From: Cytobacillus solani
GTDB lineage: Bacteria > Bacillota > Bacilli > Bacillales > Cytobacillaceae
Assembly (NCBI RefSeq): GCF_001420595.1
Contig: NZ_LJIX01000006.1
Coordinates: 4,927,451 to 4,991,450, forward strand
Length of the DNA stretch: 64,000 bases
Direction: 5' to 3'
Shown here: in pieces, positions 24,730 through 36,498 of the stretch
Numbering within the stretch: the stretch's first letter is position 1
Layout: the number at the start of each line of letters is the position of its first letter
Notes under the pieces: model-generated
The model's database searches: none
Told to the model about the DNA's origin: nothing
The model's input: only the letters and a program-made list of their open reading frames with translations
Program-made: the position numbers and the translations under genes

Positions 24730-26202
24730 TTAGCGAATATAATTTAAGGGATTTTGTATTTCCCCATTTTTGTGAACTTCAAAATGCAGATGAACACCTG
24801 TTGAATTTCCAGTAGAACCCATGACACCAATTTTTGAACCTTTGGAAACAGTTTGTCCTACATTTACATCTATCGATGAAAGATGAGCATAGATTGTTTT
24901 ATAGCCATTATTATGGTCAATGACAATCTTATTTCCAAAGCTTCCATCATAGCCTGCTGATACGATCACTCCATTATCGGCTGCCTTAATTGTGCGATTG
25001 CTCGGTCTGGCAATATCAATTCCCTTGTGCATTCTGCCCCAGCGATGTCCGACCTTACTGGAAATGTATCCACCATTAGCAGGCCAGATAAAGCTTCCTT
25101 CTCCACGAGATGGGACTACTTTTGTCCCTTTGACCACAATATGTTTAACCGGCTCTTGAAGAACTTCTTCTTTTGCTAGTTTCTTTGTAATGACTTGGCC
25201 ATTCTGTTCAGAAATATGATAGGTTGCTGCCCGCATACCGTCTTTACCTTCTTGTTTAACCTTTGTATCACCTTTAAACATAGAAGAATCTTCCACAACC
25301 TCTTTTTCAAATGGAACCTGTTCCTTTGTAAAGGTTTCCTTTTCAACTACCACTTGTACATACGGTTTCAAAACAGTAACGTTAACTTCCTGATCAATTT
25401 GAAGAAGCGAATCCTCCGTTAACTCAGGATTAATGGCTAGCAGCTGTTTTGTTTCAAGGTTATGCGCATGGGCAATTCCTCCAAGCACATCCCCTTCTTT
25501 TACTTTATATTTCACTTCTTCTACTGAACCTTTATCAAGGAGCTTGATCGCATCTGCAACAGATAATATTTTCCCTGGTTCAATTTGTTCATTGGAAACT
25601 GTCACTTCTTTTGATAAACGAACGTCTACTATACGAGTTTCATTTTCCTTTAATGGGGGTAATGTATGATTAGAAGCTTTTTGTGCATCCAGAGCTTTCA
25701 ATTGATCTTCGGATACATATTTTAACTTTAATTGGTCTAATACTGTTTTTGCCATCTCTGCATTTTCAACATAAGCAACTGGATTGCCATCAATTACTAA
25801 CGCTGAGGCGTCAGCCTTTACACCAATTTCTTTAACAACTTGTTCTGCTACTTCTGAATTATTCGTAGCAGCATTTGAATGAAAAACCTGCTCCGGAACA
25901 TATGTAACCTCGGACGCTACAGATAGGTTAAGATTCTGATATGTATCTTTTGACTCAGACAATTTATCATTTACAATATTTTCAATTACGCTTTTATCGG
26001 AAACAGTTCCTATGTATTTATCATTCATGTAAACATAATAAACAGTTGTTAACTTTTCACCATTTGCTAAAGCAGAAGCACCTCCCGCAAACGAGAGTGC
26101 AGCAACAGCCACTGCTGAAACTGCTGTCTTTTTAAATCCTGTTGTCATTTTCTTATATGTATCATTCTTTAACGAAAATATTTTTTTAATTGAATCTTGC
26201 AT
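24730..26202 (-). CDS. Secreted M23 peptidoglycan endopeptidase with LysM and G5 domains
   Basis: 490 residues. A long signal region (KKTAVSAVAVAALSFAGGASALA, about 24-46) precedes an N-terminal domain of unknown type, one LysM (YKVKEGDVLGGIAHAHNL near 226-275), a G5 domain (about 283-358) and the zinc endopeptidase: HKGIDIA near 391-397 and HLHFEVHKNG near 470-479 hold the metal ligands. It cleaves peptide cross-links in the wall. It sits next to the wal operon, whose regulator controls such autolysins, so membership of the WalR regulon is plausible but no WalR box was confirmed. Confidence 0.92.
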   Translation of the reverse strand: MQDSIKKIFSLKNDTYKKMTTGFKKTAVSAVAVAALSFAGGASALANGEKLTTVYYVYMNDKYIGTVSDKSVIENIVNDKLSESKDTYQNLNLSVASEVTYVPEQVFHSNAATNNSEVAEQVVKEIGVKADASALVIDGNPVAYVENAEMAKTVLDQLKLKYVSEDQLKALDAQKASNHTLPPLKENETRIVDVRLSKEVTVSNEQIEPGKILSVADAIKLLDKGSVEEVKYKVKEGDVLGGIAHAHNLETKQLLAINPELTEDSLLQIDQEVNVTVLKPYVQVVVEKETFTKEQVPFEKEVVEDSSMFKGDTKVKQEGKDGMRAATYHISEQNGQVITKKLAKEEVLQEPVKHIVVKGTKVVPSRGEGSFIWPANGGYISSKVGHRWGRMHKGIDIARPSNRTIKAADNGVIVSAGYDGSFGNKIVIDHNNGYKTIYAHLSSIDVNVGQTVSKGSKIGVMGSTGNSTGVHLHFEVHKNGEIQNPLNYIR

Positions 26203-26556
26203 GTTACATCCTCCTAGACTACGGTACCAAACAAACTTTCATATAGTGCTATGTAACTATTTTTTAATTCCTGTAAAATTTCACTTCTCTACTTTATCAT
26301 AAAAGCCACTTCTTAGATAACTAGACTTCATAATGTAACAAAAATGTATAATAGTTGACATTTTATTACTATTAATGAATATAAAAGCATAAAGCTTAGC
26401 AGGAATTGTCGAAATAATAAATCTTATATACAGGTATAAAATGCCTATATATGGAGGTTTTTGAATGTTTCTTGATCGGAGCTGCAAAGCGATAAGAAAA
26501 AAAGAGAAAGTCCTTTCAACTTCAAGAAAATGGTTTTAATGTTACAGTTATGTAAC
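26203..26556. other. Non-coding stretch upstream of the M23 endopeptidase gene
   Basis: AT-rich, about 350 bp. It must hold the promoter and ribosome site (GGAGGATG near 26208, minus strand) of the endopeptidase. TGTAACA-type sequences recur near 26246, 26335 and 26551 but I could not make a convincing WalR box (two TGTWAH motifs with 5-base spacing) by eye. Confidence 0.4.
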
Positions 26557-26592
26557 AAAAAGAGGAGTATGATAGAATCATACTCCTTTTTC
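26557..26592 (-). terminator. Intrinsic terminator after the tRNA cluster
   Basis: GGAGTATGA, 5-base loop, TCATACTCC, with A-run and T-run on either side. Lies 14 bp beyond the tRNA-Phe 3' end. Confidence 0.8.
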
Positions 26593-26606
26593 CGTTATTT
26601 TTTTGA

Positions 26607-26679
26607 TGGCTCAGGACGGAATCGAACCGCCGACACAAGGATTTTCAGTCCTTTGCTCTACCGACTGAGCTACTGAGCC
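26607..26679 (-). tRNA. tRNA-Phe (GAA)
   Basis: 73 nt without CCA. Acceptor GGCTCAG pairs with CTGAGCC; the anticodon stem and loop read GGACTGAAAATCC with GAA; T-arm GGTTCGATTCC. CCA is not encoded. Confidence 0.95.
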
Positions 26680-26690
26680 GTATATAAAAT

Positions 26691-26740
26691 ATGACAGTCA
26701 GCAAGGAGGCTGTGCTTGCCAGCCGCTTACTGACTGTCAT
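26691..26740. repeat. Inverted repeat between tRNA-Glu and tRNA-Phe genes
   Basis: ATGACAGTCAG and its exact complement enclose 28 bp, with a weaker internal GGCTG/CAGCC pair. There is no T-run. It could fold within the tRNA precursor as a processing spacer, or be an inserted repeat. Confidence 0.5.
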
Positions 26741-26746
26741 GTGCCA

Positions 26747-26818
26747 TGACCCCTACGGGATTCGAACCCGTGTTACCGCCGTGAAAGGGCGGTGTCTTAA
26801 CCGCTTGACCAAGGGGCC
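26747..26818 (-). tRNA. tRNA-Glu (TTC)
   Basis: 72 nt. Acceptor GGCCCCT pairs with AGGGGTC (one G-U); the anticodon stem CCGCC/GGCGG encloses CTTTCAC with anticodon TTC; T-arm GGGTTCGAATCCC. Confidence 0.95.
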
Positions 26819-26832
26819 ATTTATAAAAATGG

Positions 26833-26905
26833 TGAGCCATGAAGGACTCGAACCTTCGACCCTCTGATTAAAAGTCAGATGCTCTACCGACTGAGCTAAT
26901 GGCTC
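26833..26905 (-). tRNA. tRNA-Lys (TTT)
   Basis: 73 nt. Acceptor GAGCCAT pairs with ATGGCTC; the anticodon arm TCTGACTTTTAATCAGA has TTT; T-arm AGGTTCGAGTCCT. First gene of the Lys-Glu-Phe cluster on the minus strand. Confidence 0.95.
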
Positions 26906-26992
26906 GGAATAAAACTATTATTATGACGACGTTTTTTATAATATCATATAAACTATGTTTAAAGCAATAACTTTTTTGGTTTTCCTTAAAAA

Positions 26993-27022
26993 CAAAAAAG
27001 CCCTGATAAGATCAGGGCTCCT
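26993..27022 (-). terminator. Intrinsic terminator of purA
   Basis: AGCCCTGAT, 3-base loop, ATCAGGGCT with an A-run to the left, 8 bp past the purA stop. Confidence 0.85.
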
Positions 27023-27029
27023 TCTGCTA

Positions 27030-28373
<1,344 letters not shown>

Positions 28374-28420
28374 TTAAAAATCATAATCAAATATTCCTTA
28401 TATCCCTTTCAAACATTCCT

Positions 28421-28497
28421 ATTTTATCAAGTATTACAGATAAAAGTCAACAAAACACGAACATTTTATATGAAAATATGAAAATATGTTCGTCTAA
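28421..28497 (-). promoter_or_regulatory. purA promoter with two inverted PurBoxes
   Basis: On the minus strand TTGACT (28450-28445) and TAAAAT (28426-28421) are 18 bases apart. Just upstream are two inverted ACGAACAT cores, CGAAC at 28458 and GTTCG at 28488, resembling the paired PurBoxes through which PurR represses purA in B. subtilis. The 25-bp gap between cores is close to, but not checked against, the known spacing. Confidence 0.6.
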
Positions 28498-28557
28498 ATA
28501 GCGAGATTATTTTCCGCCCAAGTTACTATATCGCTTACATGCTTCTGATATATAAAA

Positions 28558-28582
28558 AAGGACTAGTATATACACTAGTCCT
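28558..28582 (-). terminator. Intrinsic terminator of the replicative helicase gene
   Basis: GGACTAGT, 6-base loop, ACTAGTCC with A-run on the left, just after the helicase stop. Confidence 0.8.
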
Positions 28583-28588
28583 CTTCCT

Positions 28589-29953
28589 CTAGGCCCCTGG
28601 CGGCATCGCTGAGTCATCATACCGCCTCTCTAAGTTTACGAATTTATTATACTCTTTAACAAAGGCTAATTGTACTGTACCTACTGGGCCATTACGCTGT
28701 TTAGCAATAATAATTTCAATGATATTCTTATCCTCTGATTCCTTATCATAATAGTCATCACGATATAAAAAGGCCACAATATCCGCATCCTGCTCAATAC
28801 TCCCTGATTCACGGATATCTGACATCATCGGCCGCTTATCTTGACGCTGCTCGACTCCACGGGAAAGCTGAGATAGAGCGATAACAGGAATCTGCAGTTC
28901 ACGTGCTAACGCTTTTAAAGAACGAGAAATCTCTGAAACTTCCTGCTGGCGGTTTTCTCCTGAACGTCCACTGCCAAGAATCAGCTGCAAATAGTCAATC
29001 AGGATCATCCCAAGACCATGCTCTTGCTTTAAACGGCGACATTTTGAACGAATCTCTGTAATCCTGACTCCTGGTGTATCATCAATGAAAATACCCGCAT
29101 TTGACAAACTTCCCATTGCCATCGTCAGCTTGCCCCAATCATCATCTGTAAGTGATCCGGTACGAAGTCTTTGCGCATCAATATTTCCTTCTGCACAAAG
29201 CATACGCATCACAAGCTGTTCAGCACCCATCTCAAGACTGAATATCGCGACATTCTCTTCTGTCTTTGTTGCAACATTCTGGGCAATATTTAAAGCAAAG
29301 GCCGTCTTACCAACTGAAGGACGGGCACCGACAATGATTAAATCGTTGCGCTGAAAGCCTGCAGTCATTTTATCAAGCTCAGCAAAACCTGTTGGAATTC
29401 CAGTGATGTCCCCTTTTCGGTTATGCATCACTTCAATATTATCGTAGGTACGTACGAGAACATCCTTTATATTATGAAAAGCTCCTGCATTTTTTCTCTG
29501 GGCTACTTCAAGAATATTTTTTTCAGCTTCTCCAAGTAAGACCTCAACCTCATCCTCACGTGCATATCCGTCCTGAGCAATGCTAGTTGCTGTTCGAATA
29601 AGCCGGCGGAGCAAAGATTTCTCTTCAACAATTTTTGCATAATATTCTATGTTTGCCGCAGTTGGGACCGACCCGGCGAGCTCACTTAAATAACTGACTC
29701 CGCCAGTATCTTCGAGAAGCTTAGCTGCACTCAATTCTTCTGTCACCGTAACTAGATCAACCGCTTTTCCTTGATCGTTTAGCTTCAGCATGACATTAAA
29801 GATCTTTTGATGAGCCGCACGGTAAAAATCCTCTGGAATTAGAATTTCAGAGGCTAATGTGAGGGAAGATGGTTCAAGGAAGATCGCACCAAGAACCGCC
29901 TGCTCCGCTTCAATGTTTTGAGGCGGAAGACGATCTGCATATAAATCACTCAT
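28589..29953 (-). CDS. dnaC: Replicative DNA helicase (DnaB family; DnaC in B. subtilis)
   Basis: 454 residues. An N-terminal helical collar (RLPPQNIEAEQAVLGAIF, about 8-110) is joined by a linker to the RecA-type motor: Walker A GARPSVGKTAFALN near 206-219, Walker B LGMILIDYLQLI near 312-323, and the C-terminal SDIRESGSIEQDAD signature near 390-403. The hexamer unwinds DNA at the fork and binds primase. The gene is named dnaC in B. subtilis and dnaB in most other species. It lies between rplI and purA as expected. Confidence 0.96.
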   Translation of the reverse strand: MSDLYADRLPPQNIEAEQAVLGAIFLEPSSLTLASEILIPEDFYRAAHQKIFNVMLKLNDQGKAVDLVTVTEELSAAKLLEDTGGVSYLSELAGSVPTAANIEYYAKIVEEKSLLRRLIRTATSIAQDGYAREDEVEVLLGEAEKNILEVAQRKNAGAFHNIKDVLVRTYDNIEVMHNRKGDITGIPTGFAELDKMTAGFQRNDLIIVGARPSVGKTAFALNIAQNVATKTEENVAIFSLEMGAEQLVMRMLCAEGNIDAQRLRTGSLTDDDWGKLTMAMGSLSNAGIFIDDTPGVRITEIRSKCRRLKQEHGLGMILIDYLQLILGSGRSGENRQQEVSEISRSLKALARELQIPVIALSQLSRGVEQRQDKRPMMSDIRESGSIEQDADIVAFLYRDDYYDKESEDKNIIEIIIAKQRNGPVGTVQLAFVKEYNKFVNLERRYDDSAMPPGA

Positions 29954-29975
29954 CTATAAAACCTCCTTATTATAA

Positions 29976-30165
29976 AAGCGGAAGCGCCTTCGGAACAATC
30001 AAATGCAGATTGTTCCTGCGTGGATTACTCAAAGGAGCTTTCCTTAGTGTTCAGCTCAGACAAGCATAAGGCAAGCCTCCCGGAAAGGTGTTCTTTACCT
30101 TTCTGAGAGGATTGTCTTATGACCTCGAGAGGCTAGGCGCTGCTGCTGGATAATTCTAAATACGA
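29976..30165 (+). repeat. Dispersed intergenic repeat, copy 1
   Basis: Contains GACAAGCATAAG, an inner inverted pair (GGAAAGGT..ACCTTTCT) and CTTATGACCTCGAG, then a GGCTAGGCGCT end that pairs with AGCGCC near the start. Two further copies lie near 50278 and 59796. It can fold into a long hairpin. It fills most of the 392-bp gap between the helicase gene and rplI. Confidence 0.7.
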
Positions 30166-30262
30166 AAAGCGCCTTGATCAGGGCACTGAAAGTTAAAATC
30201 TATTAATCAAATCTATAAAATTATCATTTAGATAAAGCACCGTCATACATACAAACACCTAG

Positions 30263-30298
30263 AAAAAATGTGATCAGCGAAAACCGATCACATTTTTT
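30263..30298 (-). terminator. Intrinsic terminator of rplI
   Basis: AAAAAATGTGATC and GATCACATTTTTT around a 10-base loop; the T-run on the minus strand follows rplI. Confidence 0.85.
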
Positions 30299-30345
30299 CA
30301 ACTCTTCTATTTTATCATGTTTATGTGTAAATGGAACTTCCAAAT

Positions 30346-30795
30346 TTAGTTTGCTTCTTTTACATGAACATTTAGAGTAGCTGCCACTTCAGCGTGAAGC
30401 TTAACAGACACTTTTGTATAGCCTAGTGTACGTATCGCATCAGGCAGTTCAATTTTTCGCTTATCCACTTTTAAATTATGAGCCTTTTGCAGTTCTTCTG
30501 CAATCTGCTTGCTTGTAATAGAACCGAATAAACGGCCGCCTTCACCTGCTTTTGTTGAGAACTCTAAAGTAATTTTATCCATTACTTCCTTAAGTTTCTT
30601 TGCATCTGCAAGCTCTTCAGCTGCAAGTTTTTCTTCTTTTTTCTTTTGGGCATTTAATGTGCTGACATTTGCCTGATTTGCCTCTACCGCTAAGCCTTGT
30701 TTAATTAGAAAGTTTTGTGCATACCCGTCAGCAACATTCTTTACCTCGCCTTTTTTTCCTTTACCTTTTACGTCTTTCAGAAATATAACTTTCAT
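30346..30795 (-). CDS. rplI: 50S ribosomal protein L9
   Basis: 149 residues. The N-terminal domain [20 protein letters not shown] continues with the conserved [12 protein letters not shown]; a long connecting helix and a C-terminal domain containing GRLFGSIT follow. L9 binds 23S rRNA domain V. Its start codon overlaps the gdpP stop by 4 bases, so translation is coupled to gdpP. Confidence 0.97.
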   Translation of the reverse strand: MKVIFLKDVKGKGKKGEVKNVADGYAQNFLIKQGLAVEANQANVSTLNAQKKKEEKLAAEELADAKKLKEVMDKITLEFSTKAGEGGRLFGSITSKQIAEELQKAHNLKVDKRKIELPDAIRTLGYTKVSVKLHAEVAATLNVHVKEAN

Positions 30796-32765
30796 ACCTT
30801 TTTTCTCCCTTCCATATATTCATCAATTACATTTTGCAAACGTTCTTCCACTTCATCTAATGAAACATCTGAGAGCTGGGTAGCTGCATTAGTTAAATGC
30901 CCTCCGCCTTCCAGATTTTCCATTATGACTTGAACATTTACATCGCCTAGCGAACGCGCACTCACACCCACTGTATACTCTGACCTTTTCGAGATAACAA
31001 ATGAGGCGATTACTCCATCCATCGTTAATAAGGTATCAGCTGTCTGCGCGATCAGTACCTGGCTATACTCTTCATCAGGCTGCCCCTTTGCAACGGCAAT
31101 TCCCTCTCGATAAAAGTATACATTCTCAATAATTTTCGAGCGTTTAATATACGTCTCTACATCTTCTTTTAAAAACTTCTGCACAAGAACAGTATCCGCT
31201 CCAAGCGATCGCAAATAAGATGCTGCATCAAACGTCCGAGAACCTGTTCTTAATGAAAAGCTTTTCGTATCCACAATAATTCCCGCCAATAATGCAGTTG
31301 CTTCAAGCATTTCAACCTTTACATTCTTTGGCTGATATTCAAGCAGCTCTGTTACAAGCTCCGCAGTTGAAGAAGCGTATGGCTCCATATAAACAAGCAA
31401 AGGATTTTTAATAAACTCCTCGGCACGGCGATGATGGTCAATAACAACAACATGCTCAAGCCTATGAATAAGCTTTTCTTCAATCACCATGGAAGGCTTA
31501 TGTGTATCAACGATTACTAATAAAGTATCCTCTGACGCGATTTCCAGAGCTTGTGCAGGACTGATAAACTTCGAAAATAATTCTTCTTTCTTTTGTATTT
31601 CCGTCATTAATCGCTGGATCCCTGTATCAATTTCCTGGAAATTCACAACAATATACCCATCACGCTTATTCATTTCGGCAATCTTTTGAATACCAATCGC
31701 TGCCCCAATCGCGTCCATGTCCGGATTTCTATGTCCCATAATAATTACTTTATCACTTTCAGTAATTAATTCCTTCAATGCATGGGCAATAACTCGGGCA
31801 CGAACCCTCGTCCTTTTTTCGACTGGATTTGTTTTCCCTCCGAAAAATTTCACTTTTCCATTCGTCTGCTTTATGGCAACTTGATCTCCGCCCCTTCCAA
31901 GTGCTAAATCCAGACTGGACTGGGCAAGAACGCCAAGTTCAGGAAGAGATGATACGCCTGTTCCCACACCAATACTTAAAGTTAAAGGGATATTATGCTT
32001 TGAGGTTGTTTCTCTTACCTCATCAAGAATGGTAAACTTCCCTTTTTCAAGCTGCTGAAGAATTTGCTCATTATAGACAGCAATGAATCTTTCTGATGAT
32101 ACTCTCTTTAAGAATACACCATTATCGACTGCCCACTTATTTAAAATGGAAGTCACAACATTGTTCATGCTGCTTCTCGTCTGATCATCCATTCCTTGTG
32201 TCAAATCATCGTAATTATCCAAGAAGATAATTGATAGCACAGTTCTTTCTTCCTGATACATTTTTTCAATTTCTGTTTGTTCTGTCACATCGAAAAAGTA
32301 TAACAGCCGTTCTTCAAGTTTTAAAATGACTCGAAATTTCCGATCATGCAGAGTAATGATTTCTGTTTCCACTTCCTGCTTAATTAAGGGTATGAGTAAA
32401 TCCCCAACATCATAAAGCGATCTTCCCACTAACGTATCTTCATCAAAGCATGACGCTAAAAAGGGATTGGTCCATTCAATGAAATATTCATCATTAATCA
32501 GCATGATCCCAATCGGCATTTCCATCAAAGCCTCTTCACCGACTTTTTTTACCCGGTAAGATAGAGTGGTTATGTATTCCTCTGTTTCCTTCCTCTGCAC
32601 TGCATCCACTTTAAAAATATAATAAAAAGGAGGAAAGGAGAGAATAACTCCCAATATACTCAAAAGCCAGTTATAATACGCTAATAATCCGAGAAGCACC
32701 ACTGTTATGCCCATCAACCCAAAAATCGGATAGCGAATGGACCGCTTTTCTAAATAAGATGGCAT
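30792..32765 (-). CDS. gdpP: Cyclic-di-AMP phosphodiesterase GdpP (YybT)
   Basis: 657 residues. Two N-terminal membrane helices (about 10-50), a PAS-like domain, a degenerate GGDEF domain (about 170-300, with SIGVG but no GGDEF loop) and the DHH/DHHA1 phosphodiesterase: [16 protein letters not shown] near 344-359, VIVDTHKPS near 418-426, [11 protein letters not shown] near 444-454, and GGGHLTNAA near 619-627. It degrades c-di-AMP, affecting osmotic and cell-wall homeostasis. The operon order yybS-gdpP-rplI matches B. subtilis. Confidence 0.95.
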   Translation of the reverse strand: MPSYLEKRSIRYPIFGLMGITVVLLGLLAYYNWLLSILGVILSFPPFYYIFKVDAVQRKETEEYITTLSYRVKKVGEEALMEMPIGIMLINDEYFIEWTNPFLASCFDEDTLVGRSLYDVGDLLIPLIKQEVETEIITLHDRKFRVILKLEERLLYFFDVTEQTEIEKMYQEERTVLSIIFLDNYDDLTQGMDDQTRSSMNNVVTSILNKWAVDNGVFLKRVSSERFIAVYNEQILQQLEKGKFTILDEVRETTSKHNIPLTLSIGVGTGVSSLPELGVLAQSSLDLALGRGGDQVAIKQTNGKVKFFGGKTNPVEKRTRVRARVIAHALKELITESDKVIIMGHRNPDMDAIGAAIGIQKIAEMNKRDGYIVVNFQEIDTGIQRLMTEIQKKEELFSKFISPAQALEIASEDTLLVIVDTHKPSMVIEEKLIHRLEHVVVIDHHRRAEEFIKNPLLVYMEPYASSTAELVTELLEYQPKNVKVEMLEATALLAGIIVDTKSFSLRTGSRTFDAASYLRSLGADTVLVQKFLKEDVETYIKRSKIIENVYFYREGIAVAKGQPDEEYSQVLIAQTADTLLTMDGVIASFVISKRSEYTVGVSARSLGDVNVQVIMENLEGGGHLTNAATQLSDVSLDEVEERLQNVIDEYMEGRKKV

Positions 32766-32836
32766 TCTTTTCAGCTCCCTAACAGTAGTGTTAGATGTTT
32801 TTCAAAAGATGAATTTTCCTTTTGAACACTCGTTTA

Positions 32837-33778
32837 TCAATTTTTGTTTTCTAACCTTTTCCTTAATTCAAACCCTAAGTCAATTATACCTAATATCCTA
32901 ACAATAGGAAGGAGAATTGGGGGAAAGAATGTGAAGACTGCTGCAATGATAGGAACTGCTTTGGATATGCCTTTCATATGACAAATATAAAATAAAAATG
33001 CCAGCCCTTGAATAACCATACATAGCTGAAGTATAAATGAAAGATTAGCCAAGGCTAAATACCAATAATCTCCCTCTTCAGGTTTTAAAATAAGCGAAGC
33101 AAGCATGATAACCAAATAGTACCAAAGGATACTTTTTGGCAAAGTAAGCTCTCTTAAAGGTGGTCTTTCCTGTGGGATCACTCCAAATCTTTTAACAATT
33201 GGAAGGGAAACCGACTCAATCAATAAAACAGCAACGATAGAGGTCATAACGAACAAACTTGGGGTCAAGGTCTCAATCATTTTAATAAATGCATCAAAAT
33301 TATCCAAAACAGTTCCATCGACCTTTTGTCCCAGAGCCTCAACAATGGCCACTGATTGATCAATGGATTCTTTCATCACCTGAATAAATTCTTCAATTAA
33401 ATTCAGCTTAAAAAAGACAACCGATGCGCCATATTGTACTAATAATGTAATTAAAAAGACTAGTGTAGCAGCAACAAAAGTAGACATTCTACTCTTTTTC
33501 CCTTGAATAAAATCCCCGATAACAAGACCCGCTAGTCCATAAGAAAGCGTAAGCGGGATCGAAAGAATCGTCCCTACTAAGATAGACAGAATGATCGCAG
33601 CAATGAGAAAAACTAAAGAATGGATCCGTGTATTCTTTGCCGCAAATAAGATAAACGGGACTGCTAAAAATAGGTTCGTAACAATCCCTAACACTGGGAT
33701 ATAGATAGTCATTAAAATTAAAACAGCAAAAACAGCTAAACAAAGTGCTCCTTCTGTTAATTTATGTGCATTTCTCAA
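32837..33778 (-). CDS. yybS: YybS family membrane protein (DUF2232)
   Basis: 313 residues from a TTG start at 33778, where AGGGGGTGG lies about 7 bases upstream and the protein begins with the family pattern (LTEGALCLAVFAVLILMTIYIP). About eight hydrophobic segments are present. Function is unknown; it sits upstream of gdpP in the same order as in B. subtilis. The frame is open for 33 more codons upstream, but those lack a ribosome site and family similarity. Confidence 0.85.
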   Translation of the reverse strand: MRNAHKLTEGALCLAVFAVLILMTIYIPVLGIVTNLFLAVPFILFAAKNTRIHSLVFLIAAIILSILVGTILSIPLTLSYGLAGLVIGDFIQGKKSRMSTFVAATLVFLITLLVQYGASVVFFKLNLIEEFIQVMKESIDQSVAIVEALGQKVDGTVLDNFDAFIKMIETLTPSLFVMTSIVAVLLIESVSLPIVKRFGVIPQERPPLRELTLPKSILWYYLVIMLASLILKPEEGDYWYLALANLSFILQLCMVIQGLAFLFYICHMKGISKAVPIIAAVFTFFPPILLPIVRILGIIDLGFELRKRLENKN

Positions 33779-33922
33779 ATTTCCACCCCCTAAATGGGCA
33801 CTCATAAAGTCTATTTTAGCTAGTAATATAGTCAGATTCAACCATGCGATACTTTGCAGGTGAACAAATATAATCACAGAGTGGTTTTCACAGCTTGGTT
33901 TAGTATGAATTAGCTCTAATGG

Positions 33923-33954
33923 AAAAGGGATATCAATACAATGATATCCCTTTT
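33923..33954 (-). terminator. Intrinsic terminator of the chemoreceptor gene
   Basis: AAAAGGGATATCA, 6-base loop and exact complement ending TTTT; symmetric, 7 bp after the chemoreceptor stop. Confidence 0.85.
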
Positions 33955-33960
33955 CTCACT

Positions 33961-35952
33961 TTAATTAATTTTAAACTTTTCAACAACATCTTTGAGTTCA
34001 TTACTTAATTCCGTTAATTGTTCCGCTGAAGCAGCAACTGACTGAAGTGCATGAAGCTGTTCATCTGTAGAAGCACTTACTTCCTCACAAGATGCAGCTG
34101 CCTGTTCAGCCATGGCTGCCATGCTATGAATGCCACTTACTACTTCTTCTTTACTTTCAGCAAGATGAATCATCTCATTGCTTATATAAAGGATGGAGTT
34201 TCTCATTCTATCAACAAGCCCTGAAATGTTTTGGAAGTTTTGCTCCGTTTCACTTACCACTTCAGATTGCTGATCAAAGGTTTCTTTCGTCTTATTCATC
34301 GATTCAACGGCTTGTAAAGCACCGTTTTGGATATCAGTAATAGTCAGCTTTACTTCATCTGTAGCTATAACTGATTGCTCCGCAAGCTTCCTTACTTCTT
34401 CAGCTACAACAGCAAAGCCCTTTCCATGCTCACCTGCACGAGCAGCTTCAATACTAGCATTTAAAGCTAATAAATTGGTTTGCGAGCTTATTTCCGTAAT
34501 GGTGGTCATCACCTTTTCAATCTTTTCAATTTTATTCTCTAGGTCAGTGATTACTTCTTCCATGGAACCAAGGTATTCCCTAGATGTCGTAAATGATCCT
34601 TTTAAATGACCAATCTGTTTGATTCCCGATTGATTGATGCCATCTGCTTTTTCCGCTAGTGAAGTCATCTCAGAAGCTTTTTCGCTAATATCATTAATTT
34701 GAGTGCTTAACTGATTAGACAAATGATTCGCAGATTCCGCTTCTGCTGCAGATTGCGTAGCGCCTTTAGCAATTTCATTAATAGCGGCAGCCATTTCCTC
34801 ACTAGAAGCATTTGTTTCTTCAGAAACAGCACTTAAACTTTCTGCTGATTCTTTTACATTATTAACAGATAAATTGACTGCGGTCAGGATCGATTTCATA
34901 TTTTCCACCATGGTGTTAAAATGACCGCTTAATTCGCCAATTTCATCCTTGGAAGTTACATTTACCTTCACCATCAAATTACCGTTCGATACTTGATTAA
35001 ATGCCTTCTTAAGTAATCCAAGAGGCTTTGTCAATCCAATAGCAACAAAATACGTAATTACAATTGCAATAATTATGCCAATTACAGAAATAAGAACAAT
35101 ACTATTTCTAATTTTTATAGCTGTCACCATCAAGTCTTTATCAGAATAGGCTGCGCCCACCTTCCAGTCTGTTCCAGAAACAGTATCAAAAACTAACTTT
35201 TTATTTGCCCCTTCATACACATAATTGATGACGCCATCACCTTTTGGATGTTCATACATTTCTTTAATAAATGAAAGATCCATCAAGTTATTGCTTCTTT
35301 CTGTAGGGTGGACGATTGCTGTTCCCTGTTGAGAAAAAACAAATGGGTATCCATTGTATCCTATACGGACTGAGCTAATCATATTTGTTACATCTGTAAG
35401 TTTAATATCCAGACCCATGACACCAATTACTTTAGATCCTTCTTTTACTGCATACGAGGCTGTCACGACATATTCCTTTGTAGCCGCATCCTCATAAGGT
35501 TCACTCCAAACTACCTGATCAGGGTTTGCAGCAGCTTTTTTATACCAATCCCGGGAAGTTGGATCGAAATCCGCTCCTAAATCTGCCTTTGGAATGATAT
35601 TTAAGTCTTTATTCGCACTTGCTACATAAATTGAAGTAACATCGTTATTCTTATCCAGGAAATTGGTAAAATCCTTTTCAAGTTCAATATTTACCTTTTC
35701 GTCCCCATGCGTCTTAACATAATCGATTACACGTCCAGATTGTGATAAAAACTGCATATTTATTGAATGTTTTTCAAGAAATAAATGAAGTGAATTATTC
35801 ATTTCCGCAACAATACTCTTTGTTTGGCCAACTACATCTTTTTCAATTTCTTGATCTGTTTGCTGATATACAAAAAAACCAACCGCGGTAAGAACAGCAA
35901 TAAATAATACAGAAATCAGTAAAATAAGCTTGCCTTTTATAGATTTCAACAA
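33961..35952 (-). CDS. Methyl-accepting chemotaxis protein
   Basis: 663 residues. A membrane helix (about 6-28), a double-Cache extracellular sensor (about 35-275, with [20 protein letters not shown] and YVVTASYAV), a second helix (about 280-303), HAMP (304-356) and a long signalling coiled coil whose hairpin tip [20 protein letters not shown] is intact. The dCache type often binds amino acids. It is a single gene between yybS and rpsR with its own terminator; B. subtilis has its related mcp genes elsewhere, so this location is lineage-specific. Confidence 0.93.
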   Translation of the reverse strand: MLKSIKGKLILLISVLFIAVLTAVGFFVYQQTDQEIEKDVVGQTKSIVAEMNNSLHLFLEKHSINMQFLSQSGRVIDYVKTHGDEKVNIELEKDFTNFLDKNNDVTSIYVASANKDLNIIPKADLGADFDPTSRDWYKKAAANPDQVVWSEPYEDAATKEYVVTASYAVKEGSKVIGVMGLDIKLTDVTNMISSVRIGYNGYPFVFSQQGTAIVHPTERSNNLMDLSFIKEMYEHPKGDGVINYVYEGANKKLVFDTVSGTDWKVGAAYSDKDLMVTAIKIRNSIVLISVIGIIIAIVITYFVAIGLTKPLGLLKKAFNQVSNGNLMVKVNVTSKDEIGELSGHFNTMVENMKSILTAVNLSVNNVKESAESLSAVSEETNASSEEMAAAINEIAKGATQSAAEAESANHLSNQLSTQINDISEKASEMTSLAEKADGINQSGIKQIGHLKGSFTTSREYLGSMEEVITDLENKIEKIEKVMTTITEISSQTNLLALNASIEAARAGEHGKGFAVVAEEVRKLAEQSVIATDEVKLTITDIQNGALQAVESMNKTKETFDQQSEVVSETEQNFQNISGLVDRMRNSILYISNEMIHLAESKEEVVSGIHSMAAMAEQAAASCEEVSASTDEQLHALQSVAASAEQLTELSNELKDVVEKFKIN

Positions 35953-36172
35953 GATTTTTCCCCCATTTTTAATTTAATTCTAGCTATCGTTTGCTCGAAA
36001 TTTAGTTAGATAATGCCCCTTTAGACCCAGTATATTATTCCTGTATTTCTTCTCCCCTTACTCCATCCAATATAACTAATCAGTCATTATTTCGACATAA
36101 TTCAACATACTTTTACTACTTTTATAGTAAATCTCATAATAAAATAATTACCAATGTTGTGAATTTTGGACA

Positions 36173-36206
36173 TAAAAAAAGACATCGATTCATTCGATGT
36201 CTTTTT
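36173..36206 (-). terminator. Intrinsic terminator of the rpsF-ssb-rpsR operon
   Basis: GACATCGA, 5-base loop, TCGATGTC, with seven A on the left (T-run on the minus strand), 6 bp past the rpsR stop. Confidence 0.85.
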
Positions 36207-36211
36207 AAAAG

Positions 36212-36469
<258 letters not shown>

Positions 36470-36498
36470 TTATATTGTGTTATAAAATAATCGGTCTG

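Noticed and set aside
26281-26487. 68-codon minus-strand frame upstream of the M23 endopeptidase
   Set aside because: AT-rich, no ribosome site, no recognisable pattern; most likely promoter DNA.
35550-35565. AATCCCGGGAAG in the chemoreceptor gene, resembling a Noc-binding site
   Set aside because: The left half departs from the palindromic ATTTCCCGGGAAAT pattern, and the six-base core is common by chance; not enough to call.
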